Assembly (NCBI GenBank): GCA_965198855.1
Contig: CBDAPZ010000002.1
Coordinates: 62,001-126,000 of the forward strand
DNA length: 64,000 bases
From: BOG-908 sp965198855
GTDB lineage: Bacteria; Pseudomonadota; Alphaproteobacteria; Acetobacterales; Acetobacteraceae
Direction: 5' to 3'
Shown here: positions 1 through 8,656 of the stretch, piece after piece
How the letters are laid out: every line of letters begins with the position of its first letter
Numbering within the stretch: position 1 is the first letter of the stretch
The notes under the pieces: model-generated
Told to the model about the DNA's origin: nothing
Database searches by the model: none
The model's input: the letters and a program-made list of their open reading frames with translations, nothing else
Position numbers and translations under genes: made by a program

Positions 1-404
1 CCTACGACTTGCCCGATTGCGCCGAAGGTTTCGCTCCTTGTGAAGTCGCCTTGCACATAATGCATCCGGTCCGAAAGCCACGCCCATGCGGTTTCGTCGA
101 GGTGCGGCGTGTAGAATTCCGACGTCTTATCCTTCGTGAACGACCGCATTGTCTCGGCCAGGGTATCCTTCCACGCATCCTCAGTGTGCTTGCCCCGGTC
201 AACGCCGACGACTTTGAAGTCGTCCGGCAGCAGACCGCCGGAGGCAAGATTGTACAGGGCTGGCGTGAGAAGCCGCTTTGTGAGATCGCCATCTGCACCA
301 AAGATGACCAGACTGCACGAGTTTGCCACGGGTGCCCGCGACTGCACGCTGGCGGCCATGCTAGGCGAATAAGAGTTGATTTCTGTCATAGCTTCGTTAG
401 GCAT
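1..404 (-). CDS. zwf: Glucose-6-phosphate 1-dehydrogenase, N-terminal part (runs off the left edge)
   Basis: This is the first 134 codons of a glucose-6-phosphate dehydrogenase, which oxidises glucose 6-phosphate to 6-phosphogluconolactone with NAD(P)+ in the cytoplasm. The nucleotide-binding segment SLVIFGADGDLTKRLLTPAL (about residues 30-49) is the family's GxxGDLxxR fingerprint, followed by LPDDFKVVGVDR and a YVQGDF segment, all in the expected order. The ATG at 404 is preceded by an AAGGAAAAG ribosome-binding site 5 bases upstream. About 15 residues precede the Rossmann strand, a normal extension. The frame is open to base 1, so the rest of the gene lies outside the window. It is a housekeeping gene at the border of the accessory region. 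Confidence 0.93.
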   Translation of the reverse strand, partial: MPNEAMTEINSYSPSMAASVQSRAPVANSCSLVIFGADGDLTKRLLTPALYNLASGGLLPDDFKVVGVDRGKHTEDAWKDTLAETMRSFTKDKTSEFYTPHLDETAWAWLSDRMHYVQGDFTRSETFGAIGQVV

Positions 405-484
405 TTCTTTTCCTTTCAACAGCTTTCTGAATGGATGCCGGATCCGTTGCTCCGATTAATCCGCAGCCTTGGATTGGGGGTAGG

Positions 485-501
485 GCTTTACAGCGTAAAG
501 C
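485..501. terminator. Short perfect hairpin between the efflux lipoprotein gene and zwf
   Basis: GCTTTAC-AGC-GTAAAGC is a 7-bp perfect inverted repeat with a 3-base loop in the space after the lipoprotein gene stop and before zwf. It has no long T-run on either side, so it is at best a weak or Rho-assisted terminator for the efflux operon. Confidence 0.3.
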
Positions 502-610
502 TTCTTCTGAACGAGAGGACGACGGAGAGCGCCTTTAGACGAAGTTCATGCTTTTCCTTGGAAGGAGAAAACTCTTGTTGGATTTCGGACGTGCGAGAAG
601 CCATGCTGCC

Positions 611-1825
611 TTACCCGGCCGGGATCGTTATGACAGTGCCTGGGCCGCTGCTCGTTTCAGCCAGCGAGAGCAGGATAGTCACGATTGAAAATGCAAGCTT
701 GCTGTCGAAGTCACGACCATCGATCCAAAACCAACGCTCGCCGTATGTGACCGCAGCAAAAGCCTGAGCGGGTTTCGAATGCGCCGCATGTATGACGACC
801 ACGGGCCTGTTCTCGGCCGCGACGGTCGGCACCGACTCTTGTGTCCTGCCCGCGGCAACGTCTTCAGGAGGCACTTCGACCTGGAACGCGAGCTGACCCA
901 GGACACCGAGTATCGGACGCGTCAGAAGACCAATCTGGCCCTTGGCTGCAAATCGCCCGTAGACCACTTCAACCTTGGTGGCTGATGGCGAGAGGCCGAG
1001 CAGCCGCCGGACCGTGTCTTCGCTTCCGGCCAATGCCGGATCGTCGGTGGGCGCGAGAGTGACATACACATTGCCAACGTCCGCCGACATTTTCTTGTCC
1101 GCCGGTGGGGCTTTGTTCTGCAAATGTATAACGAGAATGCCGCCAATCTGAAGCTGGCGAAGCTCGTGCAGGAGCAGGAAGATATCGCCGGATCCTTCGC
1201 CGGCATGGGCTTCAAGGCCGGTCGAGTTTCTCAATGGCCCGATGGATTGGACCGATAGTCGGAAAAGCACATCGACGGGAAGGCCGCCTTGCACAAGCGG
1301 CAACAATTCCGCAGGCGAGAGCGGGCGCAGAAAATTCTGCGCGTAGTGATCGCCGGTAACCGGCTGGAACGTGAATGTCGGGCTTTCCTGCAGTTGCGCC
1401 GAGGCCGTGCCGGTCAGGTAGGTGCCGGGTGCGGCATTCGGAAAGACGTTGAATCCCCCACTGATATTGCGCTGCAGCTGGTAGCCGGCAATCACCTGTG
1501 TAACGTCGAGGAAGGTCGGCGCCTCGCCGTAGCGCAGGCGGACAACATTCAACAGCGTTTGTTGCCGTTCAGACTCGGCGACAGCCCGGGAATAGCCAAG
1601 CTGATCCTCCTCGAGCTTCAGGTGTCCGAGGCTGAAGCAGCCGGAGAGCAGCAGGCACGCGATCGGTGCGCAAACTCGACCCAGCTTCCCCCTGCGTGTC
1701 TGAACGCTGCCGGCGAATCCTCTTTTGATGCGGGAGGCGTAGCGGACTCTGCAGGCCTCACCAGATGCCGCGCGCCTGTTCGTGTCACAGGCGACGGTCC
1801 CGCTCCGTGGATGGGCGGGCCTCAT
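611..1825 (-). CDS. Conserved outer-membrane-type lipoprotein of efflux operon 1
   Basis: A 404-residue protein of unknown function, last gene of efflux operon 1. A lipobox LLLSGC near residues 59-64 predicts lipid attachment at the Cys, so the mature protein is about 340 residues. The start overlaps the nodT stop (ATGA), indicating translational coupling. It leaves some 50 residues before the lipobox, so an internal start is possible. No enzymatic motif is visible. The C-terminus ends in a hydrophobic stretch, AFSIVTILLSL, before a conserved PGTVITIPAG tail. A clear paralogue ends efflux operon 2 (53644-54762) with nearly the same core, for example LKLEEDQLGYSRAV. Presence in both operons suggests a dedicated partner of the pump; its role is unknown. 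Confidence 0.8.
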   Translation of the reverse strand: MRPAHPRSGTVACDTNRRAASGEACRVRYASRIKRGFAGSVQTRRGKLGRVCAPIACLLLSGCFSLGHLKLEEDQLGYSRAVAESERQQTLLNVVRLRYGEAPTFLDVTQVIAGYQLQRNISGGFNVFPNAAPGTYLTGTASAQLQESPTFTFQPVTGDHYAQNFLRPLSPAELLPLVQGGLPVDVLFRLSVQSIGPLRNSTGLEAHAGEGSGDIFLLLHELRQLQIGGILVIHLQNKAPPADKKMSADVGNVYVTLAPTDDPALAGSEDTVRRLLGLSPSATKVEVVYGRFAAKGQIGLLTRPILGVLGQLAFQVEVPPEDVAAGRTQESVPTVAAENRPVVVIHAAHSKPAQAFAAVTYGERWFWIDGRDFDSKLAFSIVTILLSLAETSSGPGTVITIPAG

Positions 1826-3417
1826 GGCGACGGCGCGTCCGCAACGCTGTCAAGCGCCGCGGGCACTGGCGGCGGCGCGCCAGGCACGTGTGGCGCTTGG
1901 CTGGAGGCGCCAGGCGCCTCCCAGCCGCCGCCCAGTGCGCGGTATATCCCAACGACATCGTTGGCAACGGTCATATCCTGCTGCACGAGTTGCTGGCGCG
2001 AATCCTCAAACGTGCGCTGCGCATCGAGCACCTGAAGAAAGTCCGACAAGCCGTGCGTGTAACGGCTGGTCGCGAGCTCCAGCGTGGTTTGGCTGGATGC
2101 CACCACCGCTGCCAACCGGTCGAGTGCGAGCCGGTCAGCGCGATACGCAATCAGCCCGTCCTCCACCTCACGCAGCGCGTTCAGCACGGTCGCGCGGTAA
2201 TGCAGGCCGGCTTCGGCCTGCTGCGCCCGGTTCAGGCGCAGGTTCGCCGTCAACTGGCCGCCTTGAAAGATTGGCAGCGAGAGGCTTGGGCCGGCCGAAT
2301 AGAAATGGCTCGCCCAGCGGGTCAGGTAGCTGGCGTCCAGCGCGCGTATGCCCAAATTGCCGGTCAGCGACACGTCCGGATAGAAGCTCGCGACCGCCAC
2401 GCCCACACCCGCGGTGGCGGCATGCAGCTGCGCCTCCGCCTCCCGGATGTCCGGGCGCCGCCTGGCGAGCGTGGAAGGCACGCCCAGCCCCACGGCTTCG
2501 GTCAGGCTCGGCATGGGGGCGGGCTGCAGCAACCTGTCTTCCAGCGTGCCTGGCGGCTTGCCAATCAGCACGTTCAGGCGGTCGATCGCCTGGCGCTCCT
2601 GCTTGTCATATTCCGGCAATTGGCGTTCCAGGTTCAGGAGTTGCGTACGGGCCTGTTCGACGTCCAGATCGGTTGCCAGCCTGACCGCGCGCCGGTTTTG
2701 CGTCAGCGCCAGCGAGTCCTGCGCCGAGCGAATGTTGTCCTGCTGACTTGCCAACAGCGCCTGCGCGCCCCGCAATTGCACGTAGGCTTGTGCAACTTCG
2801 CTCTCCAGGCTGGTCAGTGCGTCGTTGGCGGCTTCAGCCTGCGCCTCTGTCTGCGCGCGTGCCTGCTCGACCGAGCGGCGCACCCGGCCGAACAGATCCA
2901 GCTCCCAGGACGCGCTCAGCCCGTATTGAAATAAGTTCACCGGCTGGGTCAAGCTGTTCAGGAGCGTAGTCGTGCTTTGACCGGGGGACGCGCTGCCGCC
3001 CGATCCGGACGACTGGTCCGCCATCTGGTTGAGCTGCTTGTAGACACCCTGGGACTCAAGAATGCCCTTGGCGCCCAGCTGCTCGTACTGGTAGCTGGCG
3101 TTACCGCTGAGATGGGGCATGCCCGCCGCCGCCGCCGTCACAATGCCCTGGCGCGATTCGACAACGCGTAACACCGCCTGCTGCACATCGAGATTGTCGC
3201 GGATGGCGGCCTCGATCAGCCCGGTCAGCACAGGGTCCTTGAAGGCGGCCCACCAGCGCGGGTCCGGGTCCGTGGTAATGCTGATCGCCGGATCCCCTGC
3301 TTTGCTGTTCTGCCAGGCGGCGAGATGCGGCGGATCGGGTGGCCGGAAGTTTGGTCCGACCGTGCAGCCGGTGACGAGTATCGCAAAGCCAATGGGGATC
3401 TTGCGCACGCTGCTCAA
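1822..3417 (-). CDS. Outer-membrane efflux lipoprotein, NodT/OprM family (operon 1)
   Basis: A 531-residue TolC-like outer-membrane channel of the RND/MFS efflux lipoprotein family. It forms the trimeric exit duct of a tripartite pump with the EmrA and EmrB proteins encoded just upstream. The N-terminus has a signal peptide ending in a lipobox (VTGC, residues 15-18) followed by the family motif TVGPNFRPPDPP. Typical OEP repeats follow, such as SWELDLFGRVRRSVEQAR, RRPDIREAEAQLHAATAGVGVA and PIFQGGQLTANLRLN. The length is usual. It overlaps emrB by 4 bases (ATGA) at its start and the lipoprotein gene at its end, so all four genes are probably one transcript. Confidence 0.93.
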   Translation of the reverse strand: MSSVRKIPIGFAILVTGCTVGPNFRPPDPPHLAAWQNSKAGDPAISITTDPDPRWWAAFKDPVLTGLIEAAIRDNLDVQQAVLRVVESRQGIVTAAAAGMPHLSGNASYQYEQLGAKGILESQGVYKQLNQMADQSSGSGGSASPGQSTTTLLNSLTQPVNLFQYGLSASWELDLFGRVRRSVEQARAQTEAQAEAANDALTSLESEVAQAYVQLRGAQALLASQQDNIRSAQDSLALTQNRRAVRLATDLDVEQARTQLLNLERQLPEYDKQERQAIDRLNVLIGKPPGTLEDRLLQPAPMPSLTEAVGLGVPSTLARRRPDIREAEAQLHAATAGVGVAVASFYPDVSLTGNLGIRALDASYLTRWASHFYSAGPSLSLPIFQGGQLTANLRLNRAQQAEAGLHYRATVLNALREVEDGLIAYRADRLALDRLAAVVASSQTTLELATSRYTHGLSDFLQVLDAQRTFEDSRQQLVQQDMTVANDVVGIYRALGGGWEAPGASSQAPHVPGAPPPVPAALDSVADAPSP

Positions 3418-4973
3418 CCTCCGCCTCCTGCGCCGGCGCCCGGCGTGACATTCGACATAAACAGCGCTGCGACAGAGATGCTGAGCGACAGCAGGGCGAT
3501 GATGAAGAACACGTCCACGTAGGCGAGCGTGGAAACCTGTTGTTCCAGCATTTGAAATGCCTGGCCGGGCGCCGCGCGCACGGCCTGCTCCACCGCACTG
3601 CCGTAAGCGATCGAGGCGCGCTCCACCTGCTGGAGGAAGTCGTTATAGGGCTGGTTCGTCGGGTCGAGATATTTGACCAGATGCGCTTGCCGAATTTGCA
3701 AGTGATCCGTTACCAGAGCCGTCCCGATCGAAATACCGACGCCGCCGTATACGTTGCGCGCCATGGTGAACAGGCTCGCTGCGTCCGCCTTCAGCTCCGG
3801 TGCGATCGTCGAGTAGGCGGCGGCGCTCAGCGGCACGAACAGCAGGGACAAGGCTGCGGTCTGAGCCGAGCGATACAGTGCCACGTGGTAGAAGTCGAGA
3901 TCGGGCACGAGGCCCATGGAATAATATAGCGAAGCCGCCAAAGCCAGACCGCCGGCCGCGATGACCCATTTGACAGGCACCACGTCGAGCACCCGGCTGA
4001 CGATCGGAATTAGGATGCAAAGCACGAGTGCGCCGGGGGCCAGAACCCAGCCCGCCAAAACCGAATTGTAGCCGAGGTCGTCTTGAGAAAATAACGGCAT
4101 GATAATGGCGCTGGCGTAGAGCGCAAAGCCCATCATGGCCATCGAGAACCAAGAAAGGGCGAAGTTGCGGTCCTTGAAGACACGTAGATTGACGACCGGG
4201 TTTTTAACCCTGGTGAGATAGACGGTCCCGGCGAGGTATCCAAAGACCGACAGCCCGACCATCAATTGGATGAAGCTGGAGCTGAGCCAGTCGTAATCCT
4301 CGCCGCGATCCGCGCCCAGTTCCATGCAGCCCAGGGCCAATGCGATCAGCACGGTTCCGGTCCAGTCAAACGGCGGCGCGGTACGCCGCTGTTTTTCCAT
4401 TTCTGGCGAATCCTCTATCAGGCGCAGCACCCCGAAGATTGTCAGCGCGCCAATTGGAACATTGATGAGAAAGATCCAGTGCCAGGAGTAGTTGAAGGTG
4501 AGATAGCCGCCGATCAGCGGCCCCACCACCGGAGCGATGATGGTGGCGACCGCGGTGATCGAGAGCGCCTGCTGCCGGCGCTCAGGCGGGAAGGTGTCCA
4601 GCACGATGTCCTGCTGCATCGGCTGCAGCCCGCCACCGAAAAGACCCTGCAGTGCCCGGAATAGCAGCAGCTCGCCAAAGCTGTTCGATAGACCACACGC
4701 CAGCGAGCAGGCGGTAAATCCGGCAATCGAAATTAGAAAGTAACGCTTGCGTCCCAGGCGGCGTCCGAGGCTCGCGGAAATGACAAGAGTTACGCCATTC
4801 GCTACGAGGTAGGTAGTCAACGACCAGGCTGCATTATCCGTGCTGACGCCAAGGTCGCCCGCAATATAGGGCAGGGACACGTTGACAATTGTCGTATCGA
4901 CCACCTCCATGAAGGCCGCCAGGGTTACCACAATGGCGATCAGATAGGGGTTAGGTTTTCCGCTCGTGCTCAT
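3414..4973 (-). CDS. emrB: MFS drug:H+ antiporter, DHA2/EmrB family (operon 1)
   Basis: A 519-residue inner-membrane transporter with 14 predicted membrane segments, the normal size for EmrB-type proton-drug antiporters. The N-terminal helix AAFMEVVDTTIVNVSLPYIA carries the DHA2 acidic residue in helix 1. SLGRRLGRKRYFLIS is the MFS loop 2-3 motif. VVGPLIGGYLTFNYSWHWIFLIN is the antiporter motif C region. The gene overlaps emrA by 4 bases upstream and nodT by 4 bases downstream. With these it should export hydrophobic compounds across both membranes; substrates cannot be deduced. It is very similar throughout to the copy at 49970-51529. Confidence 0.95.
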   Translation of the reverse strand: MSTSGKPNPYLIAIVVTLAAFMEVVDTTIVNVSLPYIAGDLGVSTDNAAWSLTTYLVANGVTLVISASLGRRLGRKRYFLISIAGFTACSLACGLSNSFGELLLFRALQGLFGGGLQPMQQDIVLDTFPPERRQQALSITAVATIIAPVVGPLIGGYLTFNYSWHWIFLINVPIGALTIFGVLRLIEDSPEMEKQRRTAPPFDWTGTVLIALALGCMELGADRGEDYDWLSSSFIQLMVGLSVFGYLAGTVYLTRVKNPVVNLRVFKDRNFALSWFSMAMMGFALYASAIIMPLFSQDDLGYNSVLAGWVLAPGALVLCILIPIVSRVLDVVPVKWVIAAGGLALAASLYYSMGLVPDLDFYHVALYRSAQTAALSLLFVPLSAAAYSTIAPELKADAASLFTMARNVYGGVGISIGTALVTDHLQIRQAHLVKYLDPTNQPYNDFLQQVERASIAYGSAVEQAVRAAPGQAFQMLEQQVSTLAYVDVFFIIALLSLSISVAALFMSNVTPGAGAGGGG

Positions 4974-6205
4974 TGCAGGTCCACCGTGGGTTCCACCGAC
5001 AGGCCGAGCGGTAGACCCAGATTGGGATCCAGCCCGTCATCGATAATGATCTTCACCGGCACGCGGCGAACAATCTTGACGTAGTTGCCGGTGGCGTTCT
5101 CGGACGGAAAGGTAGTAAAGCGCGCGCCGCTGCCCATCTGTATGCTCTCGATATGGCCGCGAAGCTTTAGCTTCGGATACGCATCCACCTGGATTTTGAC
5201 ATGCTGGCCTGGCCGCATGCGGCCGAGTTGCGTTTCCTTAAAATTGGCCACCACCCAAACCGGCACCGGCACGAGGTAGAAAACCTGCTGGCCCGCCTGC
5301 GCATAGGTGCCGACATCGACGTTACGGCGCGTGATCGTGCCGTCCTGCGGGGCGCGTAACTCGGTGTAGGACAGGTTGAGCTCGGCTTGCGCCAAATTCG
5401 CCTGCGCCTGGGCCACCTGCGCCTGCCGCTGCTTGAGCGTGCTGCCCACCTCGTCGATGTTCTGCCGCACGAGCGCGGCTACCTTGAGCTGTGCGTCCAT
5501 TTGCTGGACCGTGGCGGTGGTGGATTCGTATTGCGTGGTTGCTTGATCGACCGTCGTCTGTGTGGTGGCACGCTGGTCGACCGTCTTCTGCCGCTTGTAT
5601 TCACGCCCCGCGTCCGCCTGATTGGCGCGGGCCTGCATCAGCTGAGCCTCAGCCTGCTCGCGGTCTGCCGGATAGCGCACGTGGGAGATCTCCAAGTCGA
5701 TCTCCGCGCTTCTCAACTGCGCCTGCGCCAAGTCGAGGTTTGCGCGGGCTTGATCCCGTGCAGTGATGTAGTCTCGCGGGTCGATGCGCAGCATCAGGTC
5801 ACCACGGTGCACGAAGGTATTATCGTCGACGTGCCGCTCAATAACGTAGCCGGACACTTTTGGAGCGATGCTGACAGCATTGCCTTCCGTGTAGGCGTCG
5901 TCGGTGGACTCGATGTTGCGGGTCGAAAGCCAGTAGACGATTCCGCCAACGACGGCGAGCAGCACAACAATGACAAGCAGGACGATTGGCAAACGGCTTT
6001 TCTTTTCTGGCTTGTCCTTGTTGTCGTTGTCTCCGGAGTGGTTGTTGTCCTCGTGATCCTGGTCACTGCGCGCAGCTCCGCCCTTCTGCTTTTGGTCCAC
6101 TCTCTCGTACGCTCCCGAACCCTTCTCGCCATGTGCGTCGCTGCCTGCGCGCGTTGCGACCTGGTCTACGCGCGTCTCGTTCAAATTTTCGAAGTTGCTT
6201 TCCAT
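4970..6205 (-). CDS. emrA: HlyD-family periplasmic adaptor subunit, EmrA type (operon 1)
   Basis: A 411-residue membrane-fusion protein linking the EmrB transporter to the NodT channel. It has a long charged N-terminus rich in Lys, Asp and Asn (residues 1-70), one membrane anchor (about 73-93, LPIVLLVIVVLLAVVGGIVYWL) and a lipoyl half-motif after ESTDDAYTEGN. A long Ala/Gln-rich coiled-coil hairpin spans about 140-270, followed by a beta-barrel region ending KIIIDDGLDPNLGLPLGLSV. It is the first gene of the operon. The divergent promoter region towards marR carries repeated motifs that are probable operators. A paralogue is at 48741-49973. Confidence 0.94.
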   Translation of the reverse strand: MESNFENLNETRVDQVATRAGSDAHGEKGSGAYERVDQKQKGGAARSDQDHEDNNHSGDNDNKDKPEKKSRLPIVLLVIVVLLAVVGGIVYWLSTRNIESTDDAYTEGNAVSIAPKVSGYVIERHVDDNTFVHRGDLMLRIDPRDYITARDQARANLDLAQAQLRSAEIDLEISHVRYPADREQAEAQLMQARANQADAGREYKRQKTVDQRATTQTTVDQATTQYESTTATVQQMDAQLKVAALVRQNIDEVGSTLKQRQAQVAQAQANLAQAELNLSYTELRAPQDGTITRRNVDVGTYAQAGQQVFYLVPVPVWVVANFKETQLGRMRPGQHVKIQVDAYPKLKLRGHIESIQMGSGARFTTFPSENATGNYVKIVRRVPVKIIIDDGLDPNLGLPLGLSVEPTVDLQ

Positions 6206-6453
6206 GAGGGCTCCTAACGGCTCCTAATTTTTGTCACGGACAGCGCACAACGCGCGCAGGCGAGCGGCAAGCCGGCTTGGCGACAGCCCCCGAAGTCGGG
6301 CGGGTCGGCTGCGCCGCCGACACCTCGATCGCCGGAGCGGCGGCGGGGTGCGCGGGGCGCAAGCCCAGTGGCGCTGCGGGAACTTTGACGACTCCTACTG
6401 GCAAGCTCATGCTGCGCACGACCGACACCGCTAGGCATAAACGCCCTCCGCTT

Positions 6454-6581
6454 GGTTAGGCGCCAGACAGTTAGGTTAGGCCCCTAACAGAGTCTAGCCC
6501 GTCCACAACTTTGTGAAGAAGTAGGGGCAAAATGCCTAAGTCAGGCACCTATTGACGCCGGTTCGGTTAGGCGCCATACAG
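6454..6581. promoter_or_regulatory. Intergenic control region of efflux operon 1 and marR with repeated operator-like motif
   Basis: Two direct copies of a 17-base motif differ by one base: GGTTAGGCGCCAGACAG (6454-6470) and GGTTAGGCGCCATACAG (6565-6581). Between them lie the palindromes GTTAGG-CC-CCTAAC (6475-6488) and TGCCT-AAGTC-AGGCA (6533-6547). The region separates divergent emrA (start 6205) and marR (start 6616). The second copy ends 34 bases before the marR start, where a bound repressor would block expression. A further near-identical copy is at 8167-8183. The regulator is inferred to be the adjacent MarR protein, or possibly the TetR protein at 7134-7772. Confidence 0.65.
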
Positions 6582-6615
6582 AAGGCGCAGTCAGTGCAAT
6601 CTTAGGAGCAACTTC

Positions 6616-7131
6616 ATGGCTGGGCGGATGACATCCCAGCTGCCGGAAAGCCCACCGGCTCCTGTTATGGCTGCAATGCAAAAGCGACTTCCTTCTCGAA
6701 TTTTCCAGGTGATGCGCTTAATTCTTGCCCTGAGAGGAACGGCGCAGACCGTAGATAATGCGTTGACGGGATGGTTCGCCGACACCGCCGGTAGCGTTGC
6801 TCGGTTCCAAATCGTCACGCTTCTTTGGGCGTCAGCGACCGCCATCTCGCATAAGGAGATTGTGTCAACTCTTGGCGTAACTCGTGCGACCATTTCGGGA
6901 CTAATGGCGGGCTTAGAACGGGATGGCTTTGTTCAATCACACGCGGATCCAAGCGACCGCAGGATCCAATTGGCTAGCCTTACTCAAAAAGGCCGGGCTG
7001 TTGCCGAGAAGGCTGTGGCTCGAAGCGAAAAGGAGCTCCGCTCAGCTTTTGCATCACTGAGCGCGGAGGATCTGTCAGTGATGATGTCACTATTGGATCG
7101 GATTAAGCAAAGCTTTCGCAAATTGCCATAA
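6616..7131 (+). CDS. MarR-family transcriptional regulator
   Basis: A 171-residue winged-helix regulator, probably a dimeric repressor that responds to small aromatic or drug-like ligands. The DNA-binding part is visible as HKEIVSTLGVTRATISGLMAGLERDG (recognition helix, about residues 80-105), followed by the wing with the hallmark DPSDRRIQLASLTQKG. The ATG at 6616 has an AGGAG site 7 bases upstream. It is divergent from emrA across a region full of operator-like repeats, the classic arrangement of an autoregulated efflux repressor. Its control of the pump is inferred from position. Confidence 0.9.
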   Translation: MAGRMTSQLPESPPAPVMAAMQKRLPSRIFQVMRLILALRGTAQTVDNALTGWFADTAGSVARFQIVTLLWASATAISHKEIVSTLGVTRATISGLMAGLERDGFVQSHADPSDRRIQLASLTQKGRAVAEKAVARSEKELRSAFASLSAEDLSVMMSLLDRIKQSFRKLP

Positions 7132-7133
7132 TT

Positions 7134-7772
7134 CTAGTGATCCTGCTGGGCATAGCCTAGCTGGATCAGTCTCATCGCCGCTTTAGCAACCTTTTCTTGC
7201 GGCAAAGTGGTGGAAGAGCCATTCGGGCCTCCTTGCGAGGCAGAGCCACTACGAGCCTGGCAAAGGCACCAAAACTGTTCTGCGGCAAATTCGACGTCAG
7301 CCAAGTCTAATTGGCTTTTCTGTACCTCAGACCTGAGCCACGAGGCCATGAGGCCAATGCCCCGGGCTTGGCCTTTCTGATAGTAAAGTCGACAGAGATC
7401 GGGGAACTCGATTGCAACGGACGTGACGAGATTATGTAGTTCAACAGCGCTCCTAGAGCGGGAAATTGCTACAACTACCATAGCAAGATCCTCCGGCGTC
7501 TTCTCGTCGCTCGGCCGCTCTTCGAAGTTAGCGAAATGAGACGCTATGGTTCGCTCGCACTCATCTTCAACAAAGGTTTTGAATCGGTCAGCCTTCGAAG
7601 AAAAGTGATTGTACAGTGTGCCTTTCGAGACGCCGGCACAGAACGCTATGGCGCTCATGCTAGCGCTCTGATAGCCACCTTCATAGAATGTAGTCGCTGC
7701 ACCAGCCAGGCTTTGCGCTCGCTTGCGCTTTGAAGGGCGCGAGAAAGTAGTCATAATCGATAGCTCATCCAT
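7134..7772 (-). CDS. TetR/AcrR-family transcriptional regulator
   Basis: A 212-residue TetR-type repressor. The helix-turn-helix is near the N-terminus (about residues 18-62): FYEGGYQSASMSAIAFCAGVSKGTLYNHF. The remainder is a mainly helical ligand-binding/dimerisation part with WLRSEVQKSQLDLADVEFAAEQFW, typical of AefR-like TetR C-terminal domains. It is convergent with marR, the two stops being only 3 bases apart. A second in-frame ATG lies six codons downstream and either may be used. It could be a second regulator of the shared motif at 6454, 6565 and 8167, or control the exported-protein gene at 8225. That assignment is open. Confidence 0.88.
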   Translation of the reverse strand: MDELSIMTTFSRPSKRKRAQSLAGAATTFYEGGYQSASMSAIAFCAGVSKGTLYNHFSSKADRFKTFVEDECERTIASHFANFEERPSDEKTPEDLAMVVVAISRSRSAVELHNLVTSVAIEFPDLCRLYYQKGQARGIGLMASWLRSEVQKSQLDLADVEFAAEQFWCLCQARSGSASQGGPNGSSTTLPQEKVAKAAMRLIQLGYAQQDH

Positions 7773-8148
7773 CTTATGAGTTGTGTTTTGGGTGAGGTCA
7801 ATCCTACTAATCTACGCAAGTCTTTGTGAAACGAGGTTCGTCTAGCGTCAAAAAGTTTTGCTGCAGGACTTAGCATGCTGACGTTTGAGACATCTTTTGA
7901 AGTCGGTAAAAGGACTTCGAGGTCTTTCTAGTGGCTTTCGCGTAAGTGCGCATGTACCACCGTTCTCTTGGTTTGCTATAGCCAGCCAACGGTAAGACAG
8001 GCGCATCAATCCATCAACGTCCCAAAGGCTTAAATGGGAGTGGCGACTCTTGCAACGGTCATGGCGTAGCAAGTTAGTCAGCGCCAGATGGTGCACATCT
8101 AGAGCTCTTCCTGCAAAAACTCACAAAGGCGTGGACGGGCTAAACTCC
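7773..8148. other. Gap without a recognisable gene
   Basis: This 376-base stretch upstream of the TetR gene has lower GC than its surroundings and no reading frame with family features. It presumably holds the TetR promoter and decayed sequence. Confidence 0.5.
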
Positions 8149-8183
8149 GTTAGGAGGCTAACCTAACTGTATGGTGCCTAACC
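8149..8183. promoter_or_regulatory. Third copy of the efflux/marR operator-like motif
   Basis: CTGTATGGTGCCTAACC (8167-8183) is the reverse complement of the 17-base motif at 6565-6581 with one mismatch. Directly before it is the palindrome GTTAG-GAGG-CTAAC (8149-8162), resembling the one at 6475-6488. It lies 40 bases before the start of the small exported-protein gene at 8225. Confidence 0.6.
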
Positions 8184-8224
8184 GAGTGGAAACTCTGCCG
8201 GCTTACCTGATCAGGAGGCTAAAC

Positions 8225-8531
8225 ATGCCTAGAACTGCTGTCAAAGTCGCGATCTTGATCTACTTGACTTCATTTTCAGCGTTATCGAATCCGAGTTCAC
8301 CTGACTCTTGTATCAAATCGCTATCTCCGCAGGCGCTCAAAATCTATCTGTCTGCCGCGCCAGACATTAGGTACGATACCAATGGCAACGCTGCTTCGTG
8401 CGAAGGTTTTTCCGATGGTGTTCTTTGGCGATATGAACATGCGCACCGCGCGAATTGCCGCCACTGCCGCAAGCGTCTGTCTCCGCAATCTTCAGAAACA
8501 ACAAGCACATGAGATTAATTCAGATCATTAG
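8225..8531 (+). pseudogene. Small exported protein, frameshifted
   Basis: The gene starts at ATG 8225 behind an AGGAGG site (8213-8218) and encodes a signal-peptide-like N-terminus (VAILIYLTSFSALS) followed by SCIKSLSPQALKIYLSAAPDIRYDTN. After about residue 49 the frame loses family character. The frame one base back continues with ATLLRAKVFPMVFFGDMN and TARIAATAASVCLRNLQ, ending at TAG 8529. Together they resemble small secreted proteins of about 100 residues with a C-terminal Ala-rich helix and single Cys. One extra base near 8382 (ACCAATGGCAACG) would explain the shift. If the frame is not restored, the product is a 95-residue protein with an aberrant tail. Function unknown. Confidence 0.6.
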
Positions 8532-8656
8532 CCGCTGTTCTTTGTCGCGCCGGTTCCTGCTCAATTGGAGTTGATGGGTGGTTGGCCCCCACTAAGGGCA
8601 TGGAGTGCCTGGTATGGTCGTCGTCGGGAGACGACATGGAAGGGAAGCCGTTCGTC

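Noticed and set aside
9..767. Long plus-strand open frame over the left edge
   Set aside because: It is antisense to zwf and the end of the efflux lipoprotein gene; the minus-strand reading has clear family motifs, the plus-strand reading has none.
7848..8096. 82-residue minus-strand frame upstream of the TetR gene
   Set aside because: No ribosome-binding site, no domain and an unusual Arg/His/Cys-rich composition.
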